Source: Deltaproteobacteria bacterium (GTDB taxonomy: Bacteria; Bacillota; Desulfotomaculia; Desulfotomaculales; JAGUVT01). From it: a stretch of 38,380 bases of DNA. Location: assembly GCA_020062745.1 (NCBI GenBank), contig JAGUVT010000106.1, positions 1-38,380 of the forward strand, read 5' to 3'. Below, piece after piece: positions 24,329 to 32,695 of the stretch (position 1 is its first letter; each line of letters starts with the position of its first letter). Under the pieces are notes generated by a model. The model searched no databases. It was not told the DNA's origin and saw nothing but the letters and a program-made list of their open reading frames with translations. The position numbers and the translations under genes were made by a program.

Positions 24329-24386
24329 AAGTAATGAGTCAGCAGTCAAAATTAGCCAGAAAATTGCTTCGAGGAGGAGATAAGCC

Positions 24387-25754
24387 ATGAAAAACGACAA
24401 TTTTGGTCTGAAAACAACCCTGCTGGAAAAAGATAGAAACCATCTCTGGTACCCCTTTACCCAGATGCAGGAACACCTGGCCGCCGGTCCCCTGATCATC
24501 GAACGCGGCGAAGGACCGTTCCTTTTTGACATTGATGGTAAAAAATACTACGACGGGGTCTCCTCCCTCTGGCTGAACGTCCACGGCCACCGCAAAAAAG
24601 AAATCGACCGGGCCGTAACCGCCCAGTTGGATAAAATCGCCCACTCCACCATGCTCGGCCTTTCCCATGTGCCGGCCGTCGAACTGGCCGCCGGACTGGC
24701 CGCCGTTACCCCGCCCGGCTTAAATAAAGTATTTTACTCCGACAACGGCTCCACGGCAGTGGAAGTGGCCCTGAAAATGGCTTTCCAGTACTGGCAACAC
24801 CGGGGCCAAAGAGATAAAACAAAGTTTCTCACCCTGGCCAACGCCTACCACGGGGATACCATCGGAGCAGTGAGCCTGGGCGGCATCGACCTCTTCCACC
24901 GCATCTTCCGCCCCCTGCTCTTTCACACCATCCAGGCCCCCTCTCCTTACTGCTACCGCTGCAGCTTAAATCTTGAGACCGACACCTGCGGCACGGCCTG
25001 TGCCGCCCGGGCGGAGGAAATCATGTCCCGGCGCCACCGCGAACTGGCCGCCATGGTTTTGGAACCCCTGGTACAGGGCGCCGGGGGCATGCTGGTCCAG
25101 CCGCCGGGTTATCTGAAAAAAATAAGGGAACTGTGCACCAGGTATAACGTGCTCATGATCGCCGACGAGGTGGCCACCGGCTTCGGCCGCACCGGCAAAA
25201 TGTTCGCCTGTGAGCACGAAGGCGTGTCCCCCGACCTGATGGCCGTCAGCAAGGGCATCACCGGCGGTTACCTCCCCCTGGCCGCCACCCTGGTCACCGA
25301 CGAAATCTACAACGCTTTCCGGGGAGCCTATCACGAACAAAAAACCTTTTTCCACGGCCATTCCTACACCGGCAACCCGCTGGCCTGCGCCGCCGCCCTG
25401 GCCAGCCTGAAAATCTTTGCCGAAGAACGGGTCATTGAAAAAATACAGCCTAAAATCCAGTTCGCGGCGGATAAACTGCAATCTTTCCACCAACTGCCGG
25501 CGGTGGGCGATGTCCGCCAGCGCGGCCTGATGGTGGGAATCGAACTGGTGCGCGACCGCCGCACCAAAGAACCCTTTCCGCCGGAAGCTAAAACCGGCGC
25601 CGGGGTCTGCCTGGCGACACGAAAAAACGGCCTCATCTTAAGGCCGCTTGGCGACGTGGTGGTCTTCATGCCCCCTCTCTGCTGCACCACGGAAGACCTG
25701 GGCATAATGCTGGATATTCTGCACCGGGCCATTAAAGAAACAACTTTATTCTAA
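24387..25754 (+). CDS. bioA: Adenosylmethionine-8-amino-7-oxononanoate aminotransferase
   Basis: BioA transfers the amino group of SAM to KAPA, giving DAPA. The 455-residue class III aminotransferase has HLWYPFTQM (substrate-site residues), SDNGSTAVEVALKMA, AYHGDTIGAVSLGG, LIMADEVATGFGRTG-like IADEVATGFGRTGK, and the PLP lysine in AVSKGITGGYLPLAATL. ATG 24387 has GAGGAGG upstream. It is the last bio gene; its 3' end overlaps the opposing 75-codon ORF by 23 bases. Confidence 0.95.
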   Translation: MKNDNFGLKTTLLEKDRNHLWYPFTQMQEHLAAGPLIIERGEGPFLFDIDGKKYYDGVSSLWLNVHGHRKKEIDRAVTAQLDKIAHSTMLGLSHVPAVELAAGLAAVTPPGLNKVFYSDNGSTAVEVALKMAFQYWQHRGQRDKTKFLTLANAYHGDTIGAVSLGGIDLFHRIFRPLLFHTIQAPSPYCYRCSLNLETDTCGTACAARAEEIMSRRHRELAAMVLEPLVQGAGGMLVQPPGYLKKIRELCTRYNVLMIADEVATGFGRTGKMFACEHEGVSPDLMAVSKGITGGYLPLAATLVTDEIYNAFRGAYHEQKTFFHGHSYTGNPLACAAALASLKIFAEERVIEKIQPKIQFAADKLQSFHQLPAVGDVRQRGLMVGIELVRDRRTKEPFPPEAKTGAGVCLATRKNGLILRPLGDVVVFMPPLCCTTEDLGIMLDILHRAIKETTLF

Positions 25755-25959
25755 ACTTATTCTCAGGAATCCGGTTAGCCCGCAGGTAATCATAAGCCAT
25801 GCGGGCCGATTCTTTAATTGCCCGGGAGGTAATTCCCATCACCACGAAGCGGTTGGATCCCGGAGAAGCAGAAACCTGAAGACGATATAGAATATACGAC
25901 ACCCCGGTTGCAGACAAAACGATTTTAGACTGCCGGTTACCCAGGCAGTAAGTCTGCAT
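25732..25959 (-). CDS. Small hypothetical protein coupled to the DUF2283 gene
   Basis: A 75-residue ORF whose ATG overlaps the DUF2283 stop (TAATG), which argues that it is translated. The second half, SASPGSNRFVVMGITSRAIKESARMAYDYL, faintly resembles the ComM/magnesium-chelatase N-terminal domain (SPG...VGLPD.AVRESRERVRAA), so it could be a relic or a free-standing piece of that fold. That similarity is by eye and weak. It ends inside the last codons of bioA on the opposite strand. Confidence 0.45.
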   Translation of the reverse strand: MQTYCLGNRQSKIVLSATGVSYILYRLQVSASPGSNRFVVMGITSRAIKESARMAYDYLRANRIPENKFRIKLFL

Positions 25960-26162
25960 TATACTGCTTCGTAATTTACAGGCAATAATTTTTCCAGATT
26001 TACATGCCTGGAAGCATCAAGGATTTCGATGCCTACAATTTTGTTATCTTCTCCAATGTCCAGGGTAATATCTTCGGAAAACTGCTTATTAACCACCTGC
26101 TGCTTCCGGTCGTCCAGACGAAGGTAAAGCAAGTCTGTTTTAACGTTATATAGAATCTGCAT
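25959..26162 (-). CDS. DUF2283 family protein
   Basis: A 67-residue protein starting MQILYNVKTDLLYLRLDD and containing ITLDIGEDNKIVGIEILDASRHV, the DUF2283 pattern. The track starts at 26183; ATG 26162 is better because GGAGGG sits eight bases upstream. It overlaps the DUF4258 gene by 17 bases. DUF2283 proteins often pair with DUF4258 proteins in bacterial genomes, an arrangement suggestive of toxin-antitoxin modules, but function is not established. Confidence 0.8.
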   Translation of the reverse strand: MQILYNVKTDLLYLRLDDRKQQVVNKQFSEDITLDIGEDNKIVGIEILDASRHVNLEKLLPVNYEAV

Positions 26163-26427
26163 TTTCTTCCCTCCATTTCCCATAAAAAACGTATACCGTT
26201 ACAGTTACGATAATGTCCCTGTCAATAATATGGACAACTTCCACTCTCTTTTGTTCATAGTATTTACCGTGCCGCTCCTGGTTAAAACTGTAAACTTTGG
26301 CTTTTCTCATTCGACCGTGTTTTGCTGGTAAGGAGAACCCTGTATTAATTACGTCCTTTATTTCCTCTTTGTTTGTGCCCCGTTCCCCAGCACGTTCCAA
26401 AGTATGTGGGTCAATCTGGACTTCCAT
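26146..26427 (-). CDS. DUF4258 family protein (toxin-like)
   Basis: A 93-residue basic protein with ERAGERGTNKEEIKDVINTG near the N terminus and DIIVTVTVYVFYGKW near the C terminus, the layout of DUF4258, a small RelE/BrnT-like fold. The ATG has GGAAGGAG upstream. It leads a three-gene overlapping set with DUF2283 and the 75-residue ORF. An imperfect operator-like repeat, ATGGTAA-N8-TTACCAT (26470-26491), lies about 45 bases upstream and could serve autoregulation. Confidence 0.7.
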   Translation of the reverse strand: MEVQIDPHTLERAGERGTNKEEIKDVINTGFSLPAKHGRMRKAKVYSFNQERHGKYYEQKRVEVVHIIDRDIIVTVTVYVFYGKWREENADSI

Positions 26428-26531
26428 TTAGCTTCTCCTTCCTGTATGCATTGCTAACAGGGTGACACAATGGTAATTTAGAGTTTACCATATATGCTCT
26501 GTTACCTAACATGGCCTGTGGTACATTATGC

Positions 26532-27008
26532 TTATTCATCCGTATAGCGGCGGAGCTCCGGCAGGCACACAGCGCCTTCTTTTTCCCGCAATTCTTTCAA
26601 TAACCAATAAACAGAAACCGGGTGGACCTCCAGCCTGACTGAAAGTTCTTCCAGGAAAGTTTCCGTGGGGATGGGGATGCGGGCGCCCAAAACAACCTCA
26701 TTTTCCTCTTCTTCGTCCCCCTCGCCGGGAGTCTCCTCTCTATCAAAAGGTTCTTCCTCCTCCACTTTGGCGCCCGGCCCGGCTTCGTAAAGTAACCGCA
26801 AGCGGCGTTTTAAGTCCGCCAGTTCCTCCGGCGTGAGCTTCCGTCGCTTATGGGCCTTAAGATAATCGAACACTTCCGGCGGAATCTCCGGCAAGCCATG
26901 GGGTAACCCCGGCAAATCGTCGTAACCGGCAATCAATAGGAACCAGCCGGCGGGGGTGCCGGTTTCGCTAAAGATTTCATCCATTTCCTTACCACACCTT
27001 GGAAACAT
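26532..27008 (-). pseudogene. Probable fragment of a large Eco57I/BREX-type methylase-like protein
   Basis: A 158-residue acidic ORF. LTPEELADLKRRLRLLYE, an EEEE/DREE linker and IPIPTETFLEELSVRLEVHP then VSVYWLLKELREKEG look like an internal module of large Eco57I-like DNA methylases in defence loci (PglX-type). This is from memory and uncertain. Alone it lacks any catalytic motif, and its start has no proper ribosome site. It is most likely the remnant of a deleted defence gene, but a free-standing small protein cannot be excluded. Confidence 0.4.
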
Positions 27009-27125
27009 TATAAATCCATTAACAAAGTCATATTATTTATTTCGTCAGGATATAACAATTTCCTTTATTACCAGAACGGTCAGTCTTTAATATTGTTCTT
27101 CCCATTGCACAGGTCATATAAGCGA

Positions 27126-27278
27126 CTACTGATGTAATACCCTTATCGGGCCTTGACTGATGGGCAGAAAAACTTCGCACTCCAAAAAGTCTGCGCCCAG
27201 TCCGTCTTCCAGATAGTAGATAAGGCAGTTTGTATCGATTAAAATAGTTTCGATGCCGGTAAGGTTCAGTTTTCCCAT
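27126..27278 (-). pseudogene. Truncated PIN-domain (VapC-like) toxin
   Basis: In a frame not listed in the track, ATG 27278 opens MGKLNLTGIETILIDTNCLI then YYLED, the first strand of a PIN domain with its catalytic aspartate. After 50 residues it stops at TAG. Normal VapC toxins have about 130 residues and three more acidic residues, so this is an inactive truncation, probably by internal deletion. It overlaps the antitoxin remnant by 13 bases, as in intact vapBC operons. Confidence 0.65.
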
Positions 27279-27405
27279 GCATCCCTCTCCTGTCTCACAT
27301 AAAGCTCAACGTCTACTCCCTGCCAAATCTCCTTATGCAGACCGCGCAGACGCCTGGCAGGGCTGTAATGCTCCCTCCCTACATTATTACCTCACGTATA
27401 TTCAT
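27266..27405 (-). pseudogene. Frameshifted VapB-like antitoxin remnant
   Basis: From ATG 27405 the reading is MNIREVIM then a stop. In the next frame it continues REHYSPARRLRGLHKEIWQG and VDVELYVRQERDAWEN to TGA 27266. The second part looks like a VapB antitoxin tail that wraps its PIN toxin. The sequence at the break, TAGGGAGGGAG, suggests a small duplication as the cause of the frameshift. With the truncated PIN gene it is a dead toxin-antitoxin locus. Confidence 0.6.
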
Positions 27406-27412
27406 TCCCCAA

Positions 27413-28840
27413 TCACTTGAGTTCCGGCCTGCCGGCCACCGGCACACCGCTTAAATTCAGCAGCACCACGGGCGCGGGACGGCCGACCCACACCGCTTCC
27501 CCGCCGGCAAGCCGCACCCAGTCCCGGAGCGGAAGCCAGAACCGGCAATCGCTGCCGGCCAGCCGGAAGGGAGTTTCGGAAAGCGCAAAATCTGCCCCCT
27601 CGATGGTTCTGCTTCCTTCTTTTATTTTAATCAACCGGTTGTTTATTTTAACCGAAGCCGTCATAATTCCTTCGTATTCTTCCAGCTCACAGGAAAACCG
27701 GTACAGACCGGCCATCTGGTCGAGGGAAACAAAAGTATAACCGCTGTCCAGCGTGGCGTCAAAGTGCGTTTTTTCAACGTTCTGCCAGAGGTTTAAACCG
27801 GGTTTGTCGATTAAAATAGCCGTGACCACCCTCTTCAACGGTTTTTGCTCCCACAGGCCGGCCCACAGGTCCCGGCCGTCGCCCCGCCCGGCGATGCCGG
27901 CGTAAATCACCAGCGGAAGCGGACGGTTGTTTTTAAAGCGCAAATCTTCCCGGCCCCAGCTTACCGTGGCGTCGGTGCCGGGCGGGGTGTAGTGAACCGG
28001 CCGGGCGTGGGGATGTCTTTCCGTAACCGTAAGCCCGCCCGCCCTGGCAACTTGAAAAAGAACCGTGGACATGCGGCAGACCCCTCCCCCGATCACTGTA
28101 TGGTTCCAGATATCTTTGCCGGCGATGAAACCTTTTTGAGTTGTTCTTTTACCGACCACCCGGTTAAAGGAAAACTCGCCTCCCGGCGCCAGCGACGTGC
28201 CGCTGACGTACCCTGCCGCGATACCGGCGTTATAAACATTCGCTTTTTCCCCTGTGTGGTTGGAGAAATAAATTTTCCGGTAGGCCGCCAGCCTCTCCGC
28301 CGGCAGGCCATTCGCGGGAATCCGGCACGGTTTAACTGCTGCCGGCGCCTTCACAGGCGGCAGGGAGCCGGCCGCCGGCAGACGCCCCGGCGGCCCAACC
28401 AGCACAGCCTTAGTTTCTTCGTCCCAGCCGGCGGCGTAACCAAATGCCTCAGCCAGCGGCCGGCAAGGGGCAAAAACCCTGCTGTTTATCATCAGCGGCG
28501 CGGCATCCATTTGCCGCTGTTGATCATTTAAATAAAAAACATTTTTATTGACCATAAACCGGATTTTTTTATCCGCCGTTGCAATCTCAACGGTTTGGGC
28601 CTTTGCATGCCAGGTGACGCCCTTGTCACTCACTCCCAGGGCCCGGGCAAGATAGCGCACGGGAATGAAAATGCGTCCCCGCTCAACAAAGGGCGCGGCG
28701 TCCATTTTATATAGCTTGTTATTCACACTGTACTCCTGCTGACCGGCCCTGAACACGGCCTGGTTTTCCGGCGCGGCCGAGGCCGCTCCCGGATGAAAAA
28801 GAAGCAGAACAAGAAGAAATAAAAAAGAAAACCGCCTCAA
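27413..28840 (-). CDS. Secreted VanW-domain protein with copper-amine-oxidase-like domains
   Basis: A 475-residue exported protein. A signal peptide covers residues 1-22 (FLFLLVLLLFHPGAASA). Two copper-amine-oxidase-N-like repeats span about 25-150 (MDAAPFVERGRIFIPVRYLA; MDAAPLMINSRVFAPCRPLA), followed by a Pro/Ala linker. The VanW domain spans about 185-345, with LAPGGEFSFNRVVGKRT and VIGGGVCRMSTVLFQ, and a short repeat-like tail ends the protein (LPLRDWVRLAGGEAVWV). Such proteins are thought to act at the cell wall, but the biochemical role is unknown. The start is TTG 28840 with only a weak GGTG upstream. The name VanW does not imply vancomycin resistance. Confidence 0.85.
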   Translation of the reverse strand: MRRFSFLFLLVLLLFHPGAASAAPENQAVFRAGQQEYSVNNKLYKMDAAPFVERGRIFIPVRYLARALGVSDKGVTWHAKAQTVEIATADKKIRFMVNKNVFYLNDQQRQMDAAPLMINSRVFAPCRPLAEAFGYAAGWDEETKAVLVGPPGRLPAAGSLPPVKAPAAVKPCRIPANGLPAERLAAYRKIYFSNHTGEKANVYNAGIAAGYVSGTSLAPGGEFSFNRVVGKRTTQKGFIAGKDIWNHTVIGGGVCRMSTVLFQVARAGGLTVTERHPHARPVHYTPPGTDATVSWGREDLRFKNNRPLPLVIYAGIAGRGDGRDLWAGLWEQKPLKRVVTAILIDKPGLNLWQNVEKTHFDATLDSGYTFVSLDQMAGLYRFSCELEEYEGIMTASVKINNRLIKIKEGSRTIEGADFALSETPFRLAGSDCRFWLPLRDWVRLAGGEAVWVGRPAPVVLLNLSGVPVAGRPELK

Positions 28841-28889
28841 GATTTCAGCACCCGATTTTCATTTTCTGACCTACAAGCGGCCCCTTGCC

Positions 28890-28967
28890 GTCATTGCGGG
28901 CGCTTCTCGCGAAGCAATCTCATTTACCCGAAGGGGATTGCCACGGGCTAAAGCCCTCGCAATGACA
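28890..28967. repeat. 78-bp palindromic REP/MITE-like element, copy A
   Basis: Begins GTCATTGCGGGCGC and ends CTCGCAATGACA, so its ends are inverted repeats. The interior GCGAAGCAATCTCATT...CCGAAGGGGATTG...ACGGGCTAAAGCC matches copy B at 29968-30045 nearly base for base. A lone right end (CTCGCAATGACA, 29028-29039) follows about 60 bases later. There is no ORF and no obvious target-site duplication. This gap of 240 bases holds nothing else. Confidence 0.8.
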
Positions 28968-29082
28968 GGTGAGATAGATGAATCGTTGTTGCGCCGCTTG
29001 CAGATGCCCAGTTTATAGAAAGCAAACCTCGCAATGACATGCGGGACATCCGCCGTTACCATGCGTCAGCGACGTAAGAAGT

Positions 29083-29913
29083 CTAACTGCGTTTCAGACG
29101 GATTAAAGCCATTTCCGGCCGGGCTAAAAAACGGAAGGGCAGAACGCTGGTGCCCAGGCCGCGGTTGACATACAGATTTGTCTTGCCCTGCCGGAACAAA
29201 CCGGCGGCGTGCTTGGGAAAAAGTTTTCCGTCGGGATTGAACAAAGCCCCGACAAATGGCAGGCACACCTGGCCGCCGTGAGTATGGCCGGACAGCACCA
29301 GGTCAACCTCCTTTTGTGTTGCTTCTCTAAAGATTGCCGGGTCGTGGGCAAGCAGGACGTGTACCGTATCCGGCCGTCGCTCCAGGGCATGCGCCGGGAG
29401 ATTGGAAAGGCCGGCCCGGCGCCAGGGATAATTGAGGCCGGACAACAAAAGGGTGGCTCCTCCCCTGCTGATTGCCACGGTACGGTTTTCCAGAACCTCT
29501 GCCCCATGCTCCTGCAAGCCGGCCCGCAGCTCCGGCCAACGCCTGCTGGCCACTTCATGGTTGCCGTTTACAAAATAGACCGGGGCCAGCGCTTTCATTT
29601 TTGCCGCCAGCGTTATGCCCGGCTGAACGTCCGGGTTTCTGGCGTCAACCATGTCGCCGGTAACGGCAACCAGGTCGAAACGCCGGTTTTTGACCATCTT
29701 GATCAACCGGTCCTGGTTTTTGCCGAAGCTTGCCCCGTGCAGGTCGGAAAGGTGTAAAATGGTAAATCCGTCCAGCCCGGCCGGAAGATCCTCAATGAAG
29801 ACGTCAACTTCCGTTAAAACCACCATTCTGGTTTCATGATAGTACACCAGATAAATAAGTATGATAAAAAAGCTAAAAAAAATGAAAATCCTTGCCAGAC
29901 CCCCTCTAAACAT
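29083..29913 (-). CDS. Membrane-anchored metallophosphoesterase (YkuE-like)
   Basis: A 276-residue calcineurin-type phosphoesterase. An N-terminal membrane segment (FIFFSFFIILIYLVYY, about 10-25) is followed by the metal-site motifs HLSDLHG (D57, H59), VTGDMVD, NGNHE and SGHTHGGQ. The track start at 30111 is rejected because it would translate the repeat at 29968-30045. ATG 29913 or the in-frame TTG 29925 (GGGAGAAGAG upstream) gives the usual family length. Relatives act on cell-envelope substrates; the substrate here is not known. Confidence 0.85.
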   Translation of the reverse strand: MFRGGLARIFIFFSFFIILIYLVYYHETRMVVLTEVDVFIEDLPAGLDGFTILHLSDLHGASFGKNQDRLIKMVKNRRFDLVAVTGDMVDARNPDVQPGITLAAKMKALAPVYFVNGNHEVASRRWPELRAGLQEHGAEVLENRTVAISRGGATLLLSGLNYPWRRAGLSNLPAHALERRPDTVHVLLAHDPAIFREATQKEVDLVLSGHTHGGQVCLPFVGALFNPDGKLFPKHAAGLFRQGKTNLYVNRGLGTSVLPFRFLARPEMALIRLKRS

Positions 29914-29967
29914 CTTCCCGGCCAAATTCTCTTCTCCCGCCTCTATCCTGAAAATTACCCTTTGCCG

Positions 29968-30045
29968 TGTCATTGCGAGCTGCAGGCGAAGCAATCTCAT
30001 TCCTCCGAAGGGGGATTGACACGGGCTAAAGCCCTCGCAATGACA
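29968..30045. repeat. 78-bp palindromic REP/MITE-like element, copy B
   Basis: Runs from TGTCATTGCGAG to CTCGCAATGACA with perfect 12-bp terminal inverted repeats. It shares the copy A interior. It lies just upstream of the phosphoesterase gene. Its flanks, CTGAAAATTAC on the left and TTCTGCTGGTGCCAC on the right, resemble an uninterrupted sequence upstream of hom (34966-35030), suggesting that it was inserted into another repeat. Confidence 0.85.
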
Positions 30046-30236
30046 AGAGATTCTCATTCCTTCTGCTGGTGCCACATTAGCGGCATGTATGTCTGAATAC
30101 AACAATGGCAACTGGCAGAAACTTATCCCGGAAATATACTATGAAATTATATCGCCTTTGATATCATGCCGGCAGGATAAAATTGCCCTGCTGACGAACA
30201 GTTAATCATTTCAAGTCAATATAAAAGGAGCATTAG

Positions 30237-31484
30237 ATGAAGTATCTAGTTCTGGTAGGCGACGGAATGGCTGATTATAAATACCGGGAACTGGGCTGGA
30301 AAACGCCGCTGCAGTACGCTGAAACGCCGCACATGGATTTCCTGGCGGCAAACGGCGAAACCGGCCTGGTCCGGACAATACCGGACGGATTCCCGCCAGG
30401 CAGCGATGTGGCCAATCTCTCGGTAATGGGCTACGACCCGCGCCTTTATTACACCGGGCGGTCGCCCCTGGAAGCAGCCAGCATGGGTATTGAACTGGGC
30501 GAGAACGACCTGGCCTTTCGGTGCAACCTGGTCACCCTTTCCGCAGAAGAAATCTATGAACAAAAGTATATGGTAGATTACAGCGCCGGCGAGATTCCCA
30601 CTGCAGAAGCGAGGATATTGGTCGAAGCCGTCGACAAAAACCTGGGCGGCGAAAACAGGCAATTTTTTGCCGGCGTGAGCTACCGGCACCTGATGGTCTG
30701 GCGTAACTGTACCGGTGATTTCGCCTTGACCCCGCCGCATGACATCTCCGGCCGGCGCATCACAGAATTCCTGCCCCGGGGAGACAAGAGCGGCGCCTTG
30801 CTCGACCTGATGAAAAAAAGCAGCCTGCTGCTGGCAAACCACCCGGTAAACATGGAAAAGGCAAAACACAACAGGCCGCCGGCAAATTCCATATGGTTTT
30901 GGGGGCAGGGAAAACGCACTTCTTTACCCCGCTTCCGGGAAAAATTCGGACTCCGGGGCTCAGTAATTTCAGCGGTTGATTTAATCAGAGGCATCGGCAT
31001 CTGTGCCGGTCTTTCCGTAATTGACGTTCCGGGCGCAACCGGCAACATCCACACCGATTTCCGGGGCAAAGCAGCCGCCGCCCTGGCGGAACTGCACCAA
31101 GGGCGGGACTTCGTTTTCATCCACGTCGAGGCGCCGGACGAAGCCGGACACCAGGGAGACATGGAGACCAAAATCAAGGCCATTGAAGAAATCGACCAAA
31201 AAGTGCTGGGCGAACTCCTGCGGGGACTCGGCGACTTCGGCCGCTTCAAGATCATGCTCCTCCCCGATCACCCCACCCCTCTCGCGATTAAGACCCATTC
31301 CAAAGAACCGGTGCCTTTTGCCATCATGACCAGCGGAAATAAAACAGCGCCTCAAAAGATTTCATATGACGAAGACACTGCCCAAAAAAGCAGCCGGTAC
31401 TTTCCCGACGGGCACCGGCTGATGGAATATTTTATAAAAACTACCGACTTAAAGCAAGTTCAAATTTATCATGCAGAGACTTGA
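30237..31484 (+). CDS. apgM: Cofactor-independent phosphoglycerate mutase, archaeal (ApgM) type
   Basis: A 415-residue alkaline-phosphatase-superfamily enzyme. It has VGDGMAD near residue 8 (metal aspartate), GSDVANLSVMGYDP (catalytic serine/threonine region), YTGRSPLEAASMGI, and the late metal motifs HVEAPDEAGHQGD and LLPDHPTP. It interconverts 3- and 2-phosphoglycerate. Members of this family have also been proposed as homoserine kinases where they sit with threonine genes, and here it adjoins hom-thrB-lysC. A GHMP-type thrB is present, so the mutase role is favoured. ATG 30237 has AAAAGGAG upstream. Its last 44 bases overlap lysC on the other strand. Confidence 0.88.
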   Translation: MKYLVLVGDGMADYKYRELGWKTPLQYAETPHMDFLAANGETGLVRTIPDGFPPGSDVANLSVMGYDPRLYYTGRSPLEAASMGIELGENDLAFRCNLVTLSAEEIYEQKYMVDYSAGEIPTAEARILVEAVDKNLGGENRQFFAGVSYRHLMVWRNCTGDFALTPPHDISGRRITEFLPRGDKSGALLDLMKKSSLLLANHPVNMEKAKHNRPPANSIWFWGQGKRTSLPRFREKFGLRGSVISAVDLIRGIGICAGLSVIDVPGATGNIHTDFRGKAAAALAELHQGRDFVFIHVEAPDEAGHQGDMETKIKAIEEIDQKVLGELLRGLGDFGRFKIMLLPDHPTPLAIKTHSKEPVPFAIMTSGNKTAPQKISYDEDTAQKSSRYFPDGHRLMEYFIKTTDLKQVQIYHAET

Positions 31485-32658
31485 CCGCATTTTTTGCCTC
31501 TTCGGCTTTGATGATACAGGATACTTTAATTTCCGAAGTGCTGATCATTTCCAGGTTGATCCCTTCTTCAGCAAGAGCCTCGAACATCATGGCCGCAACC
31601 CCGGGATTGCTGGCCATACCAGCGCCGACAATAGATACCTTGGCCACTTTGTCATCCCAGGTGAAGCCCTTGCCGCCCAATTCGGGCAGGATATTTTCCA
31701 CCACCTGCAAGGCCTTTTTCAGATCATCCCTGGTGCAGGTGAAGGAAATATCATTATGCCCGTTGCGCATGGCGCTCTGGACGATCATATCCACGTTCAC
31801 CTTCTCATTGGCCAGGGCTTTAAAGAGCCGGTAAGCAATCCCCGGTTGATCAACAACATCAAAGATACCGATCCTGGCCACGTTCAAGTCATAAGCCACA
31901 CCTGTTACGGCTAATGTTTTTTCCATGTTTCCGGCCTCCTTTACTGTAGTTCCCGGGTTATGGTTGAAACTGGAGCGCACATGAAGCGGGATGCCGTACT
32001 GCATAGCCAGTTCCACCGACCGGGGATGCAAAACCACGGCTCCGAGGTGGGCCAATTCCAGCATCTCATCATACGATACCGCATCCAGTTTTCTTGCTTC
32101 CGGCAGAACTCTGGGGTCGGTAGTGTAAACTCCGTCCACGTCGGTATAAATCTCGCAAAGATCCGCTTTTAAAGCTGCTGCCAGGGCCACAGCAGTAGTA
32201 TCGGAGCCGCCGCGACCCAGGGTGGTAATGTTATTGTCTTCATCAATCCCCTGAAAGCCGGCCACCACTACTATATTGCCCTGTACCAGTTCGGCTTGCA
32301 GCCGGTTTTTACTGACGCCTAAAATACGTGCTTTCGTATGAGCCTTATCGGTAACAATGCCTGCCTGCGCCCCGGTCAGGGAAATAACCGGTTTGCCCAG
32401 GTCTTTGATTGCCATGGCCAGCAATGCTATGGATACCTGCTCGCCGGTAGAAAGAATGACGTCCATTTCACGCTCCGGCGGGCTGCCGGTAACTTCCCCG
32501 ACCAGGTGGATCAACTCGTCGGTAGTATCTCCCATAGCCGACACCACTGCCACCACCTGATGGCCTTCCCGGTAAACATTCACCACTCTTTCAGCCACTT
32601 GCCTGATGCGGTCGGCGTCGGCCACTGAACTGCCGCCATATTTTTGCACAATCAACAT
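31441..32658 (-). CDS. lysC: Aspartate kinase
   Basis: Aspartokinase phosphorylates aspartate, the first step toward lysine, threonine and methionine. The 405-residue protein has VQKYGGSSVAD (residues 4-14), VVSAMGDTTDEL, GRGGSDTTAVALAAALKA and ITLGRGG-type nucleotide residues in the kinase domain. Two ACT domains follow (VARIGIFDVVDQPGIAYRLF; VSIVGAGMASNPGVAAMMFEALAEEGI) for feedback control, by lysine and/or threonine, which cannot be told apart by eye. It is the last gene of hom-thrB-lysC. The ATG has only a distant AGGT. It converges with apgM, overlapping by 44 bases. Confidence 0.95.
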   Translation of the reverse strand: MLIVQKYGGSSVADADRIRQVAERVVNVYREGHQVVAVVSAMGDTTDELIHLVGEVTGSPPEREMDVILSTGEQVSIALLAMAIKDLGKPVISLTGAQAGIVTDKAHTKARILGVSKNRLQAELVQGNIVVVAGFQGIDEDNNITTLGRGGSDTTAVALAAALKADLCEIYTDVDGVYTTDPRVLPEARKLDAVSYDEMLELAHLGAVVLHPRSVELAMQYGIPLHVRSSFNHNPGTTVKEAGNMEKTLAVTGVAYDLNVARIGIFDVVDQPGIAYRLFKALANEKVNVDMIVQSAMRNGHNDISFTCTRDDLKKALQVVENILPELGGKGFTWDDKVAKVSIVGAGMASNPGVAAMMFEALAEEGINLEMISTSEIKVSCIIKAEEAKNAVKSLHDKFELALSR

Positions 32659-32695
32659 CTTAGAATATTACCTGCTTTCTGCATGTTGTAATAAT

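Noticed and set aside
24174-24330. CRISPR array in the bioD-bioA gap
   Set aside because: The repeats are few, unequal and unevenly spaced, and the same units occur dispersed elsewhere in the window, so they are REP-like elements.
27037-27282. 81-codon ORF MHGKTEPYRHRNYF as a gene
   Set aside because: It is the wrong frame of the truncated PIN toxin. The frame starting at 27278 gives a recognisable PIN N terminus.
29914-30111. N-terminal extension of the phosphoesterase ORF (track start 30111)
   Set aside because: It translates the 78-bp repeat and has no ribosome site. The family length and membrane segment fit ATG 29913.
30680-31355. Minus-strand ORFs of 124-207 codons inside apgM, and similar long shadows in trp, rtcB, bio and lysC genes
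   Set aside because: High-GC third positions create long open antisense frames. None has a ribosome site or recognisable motifs.
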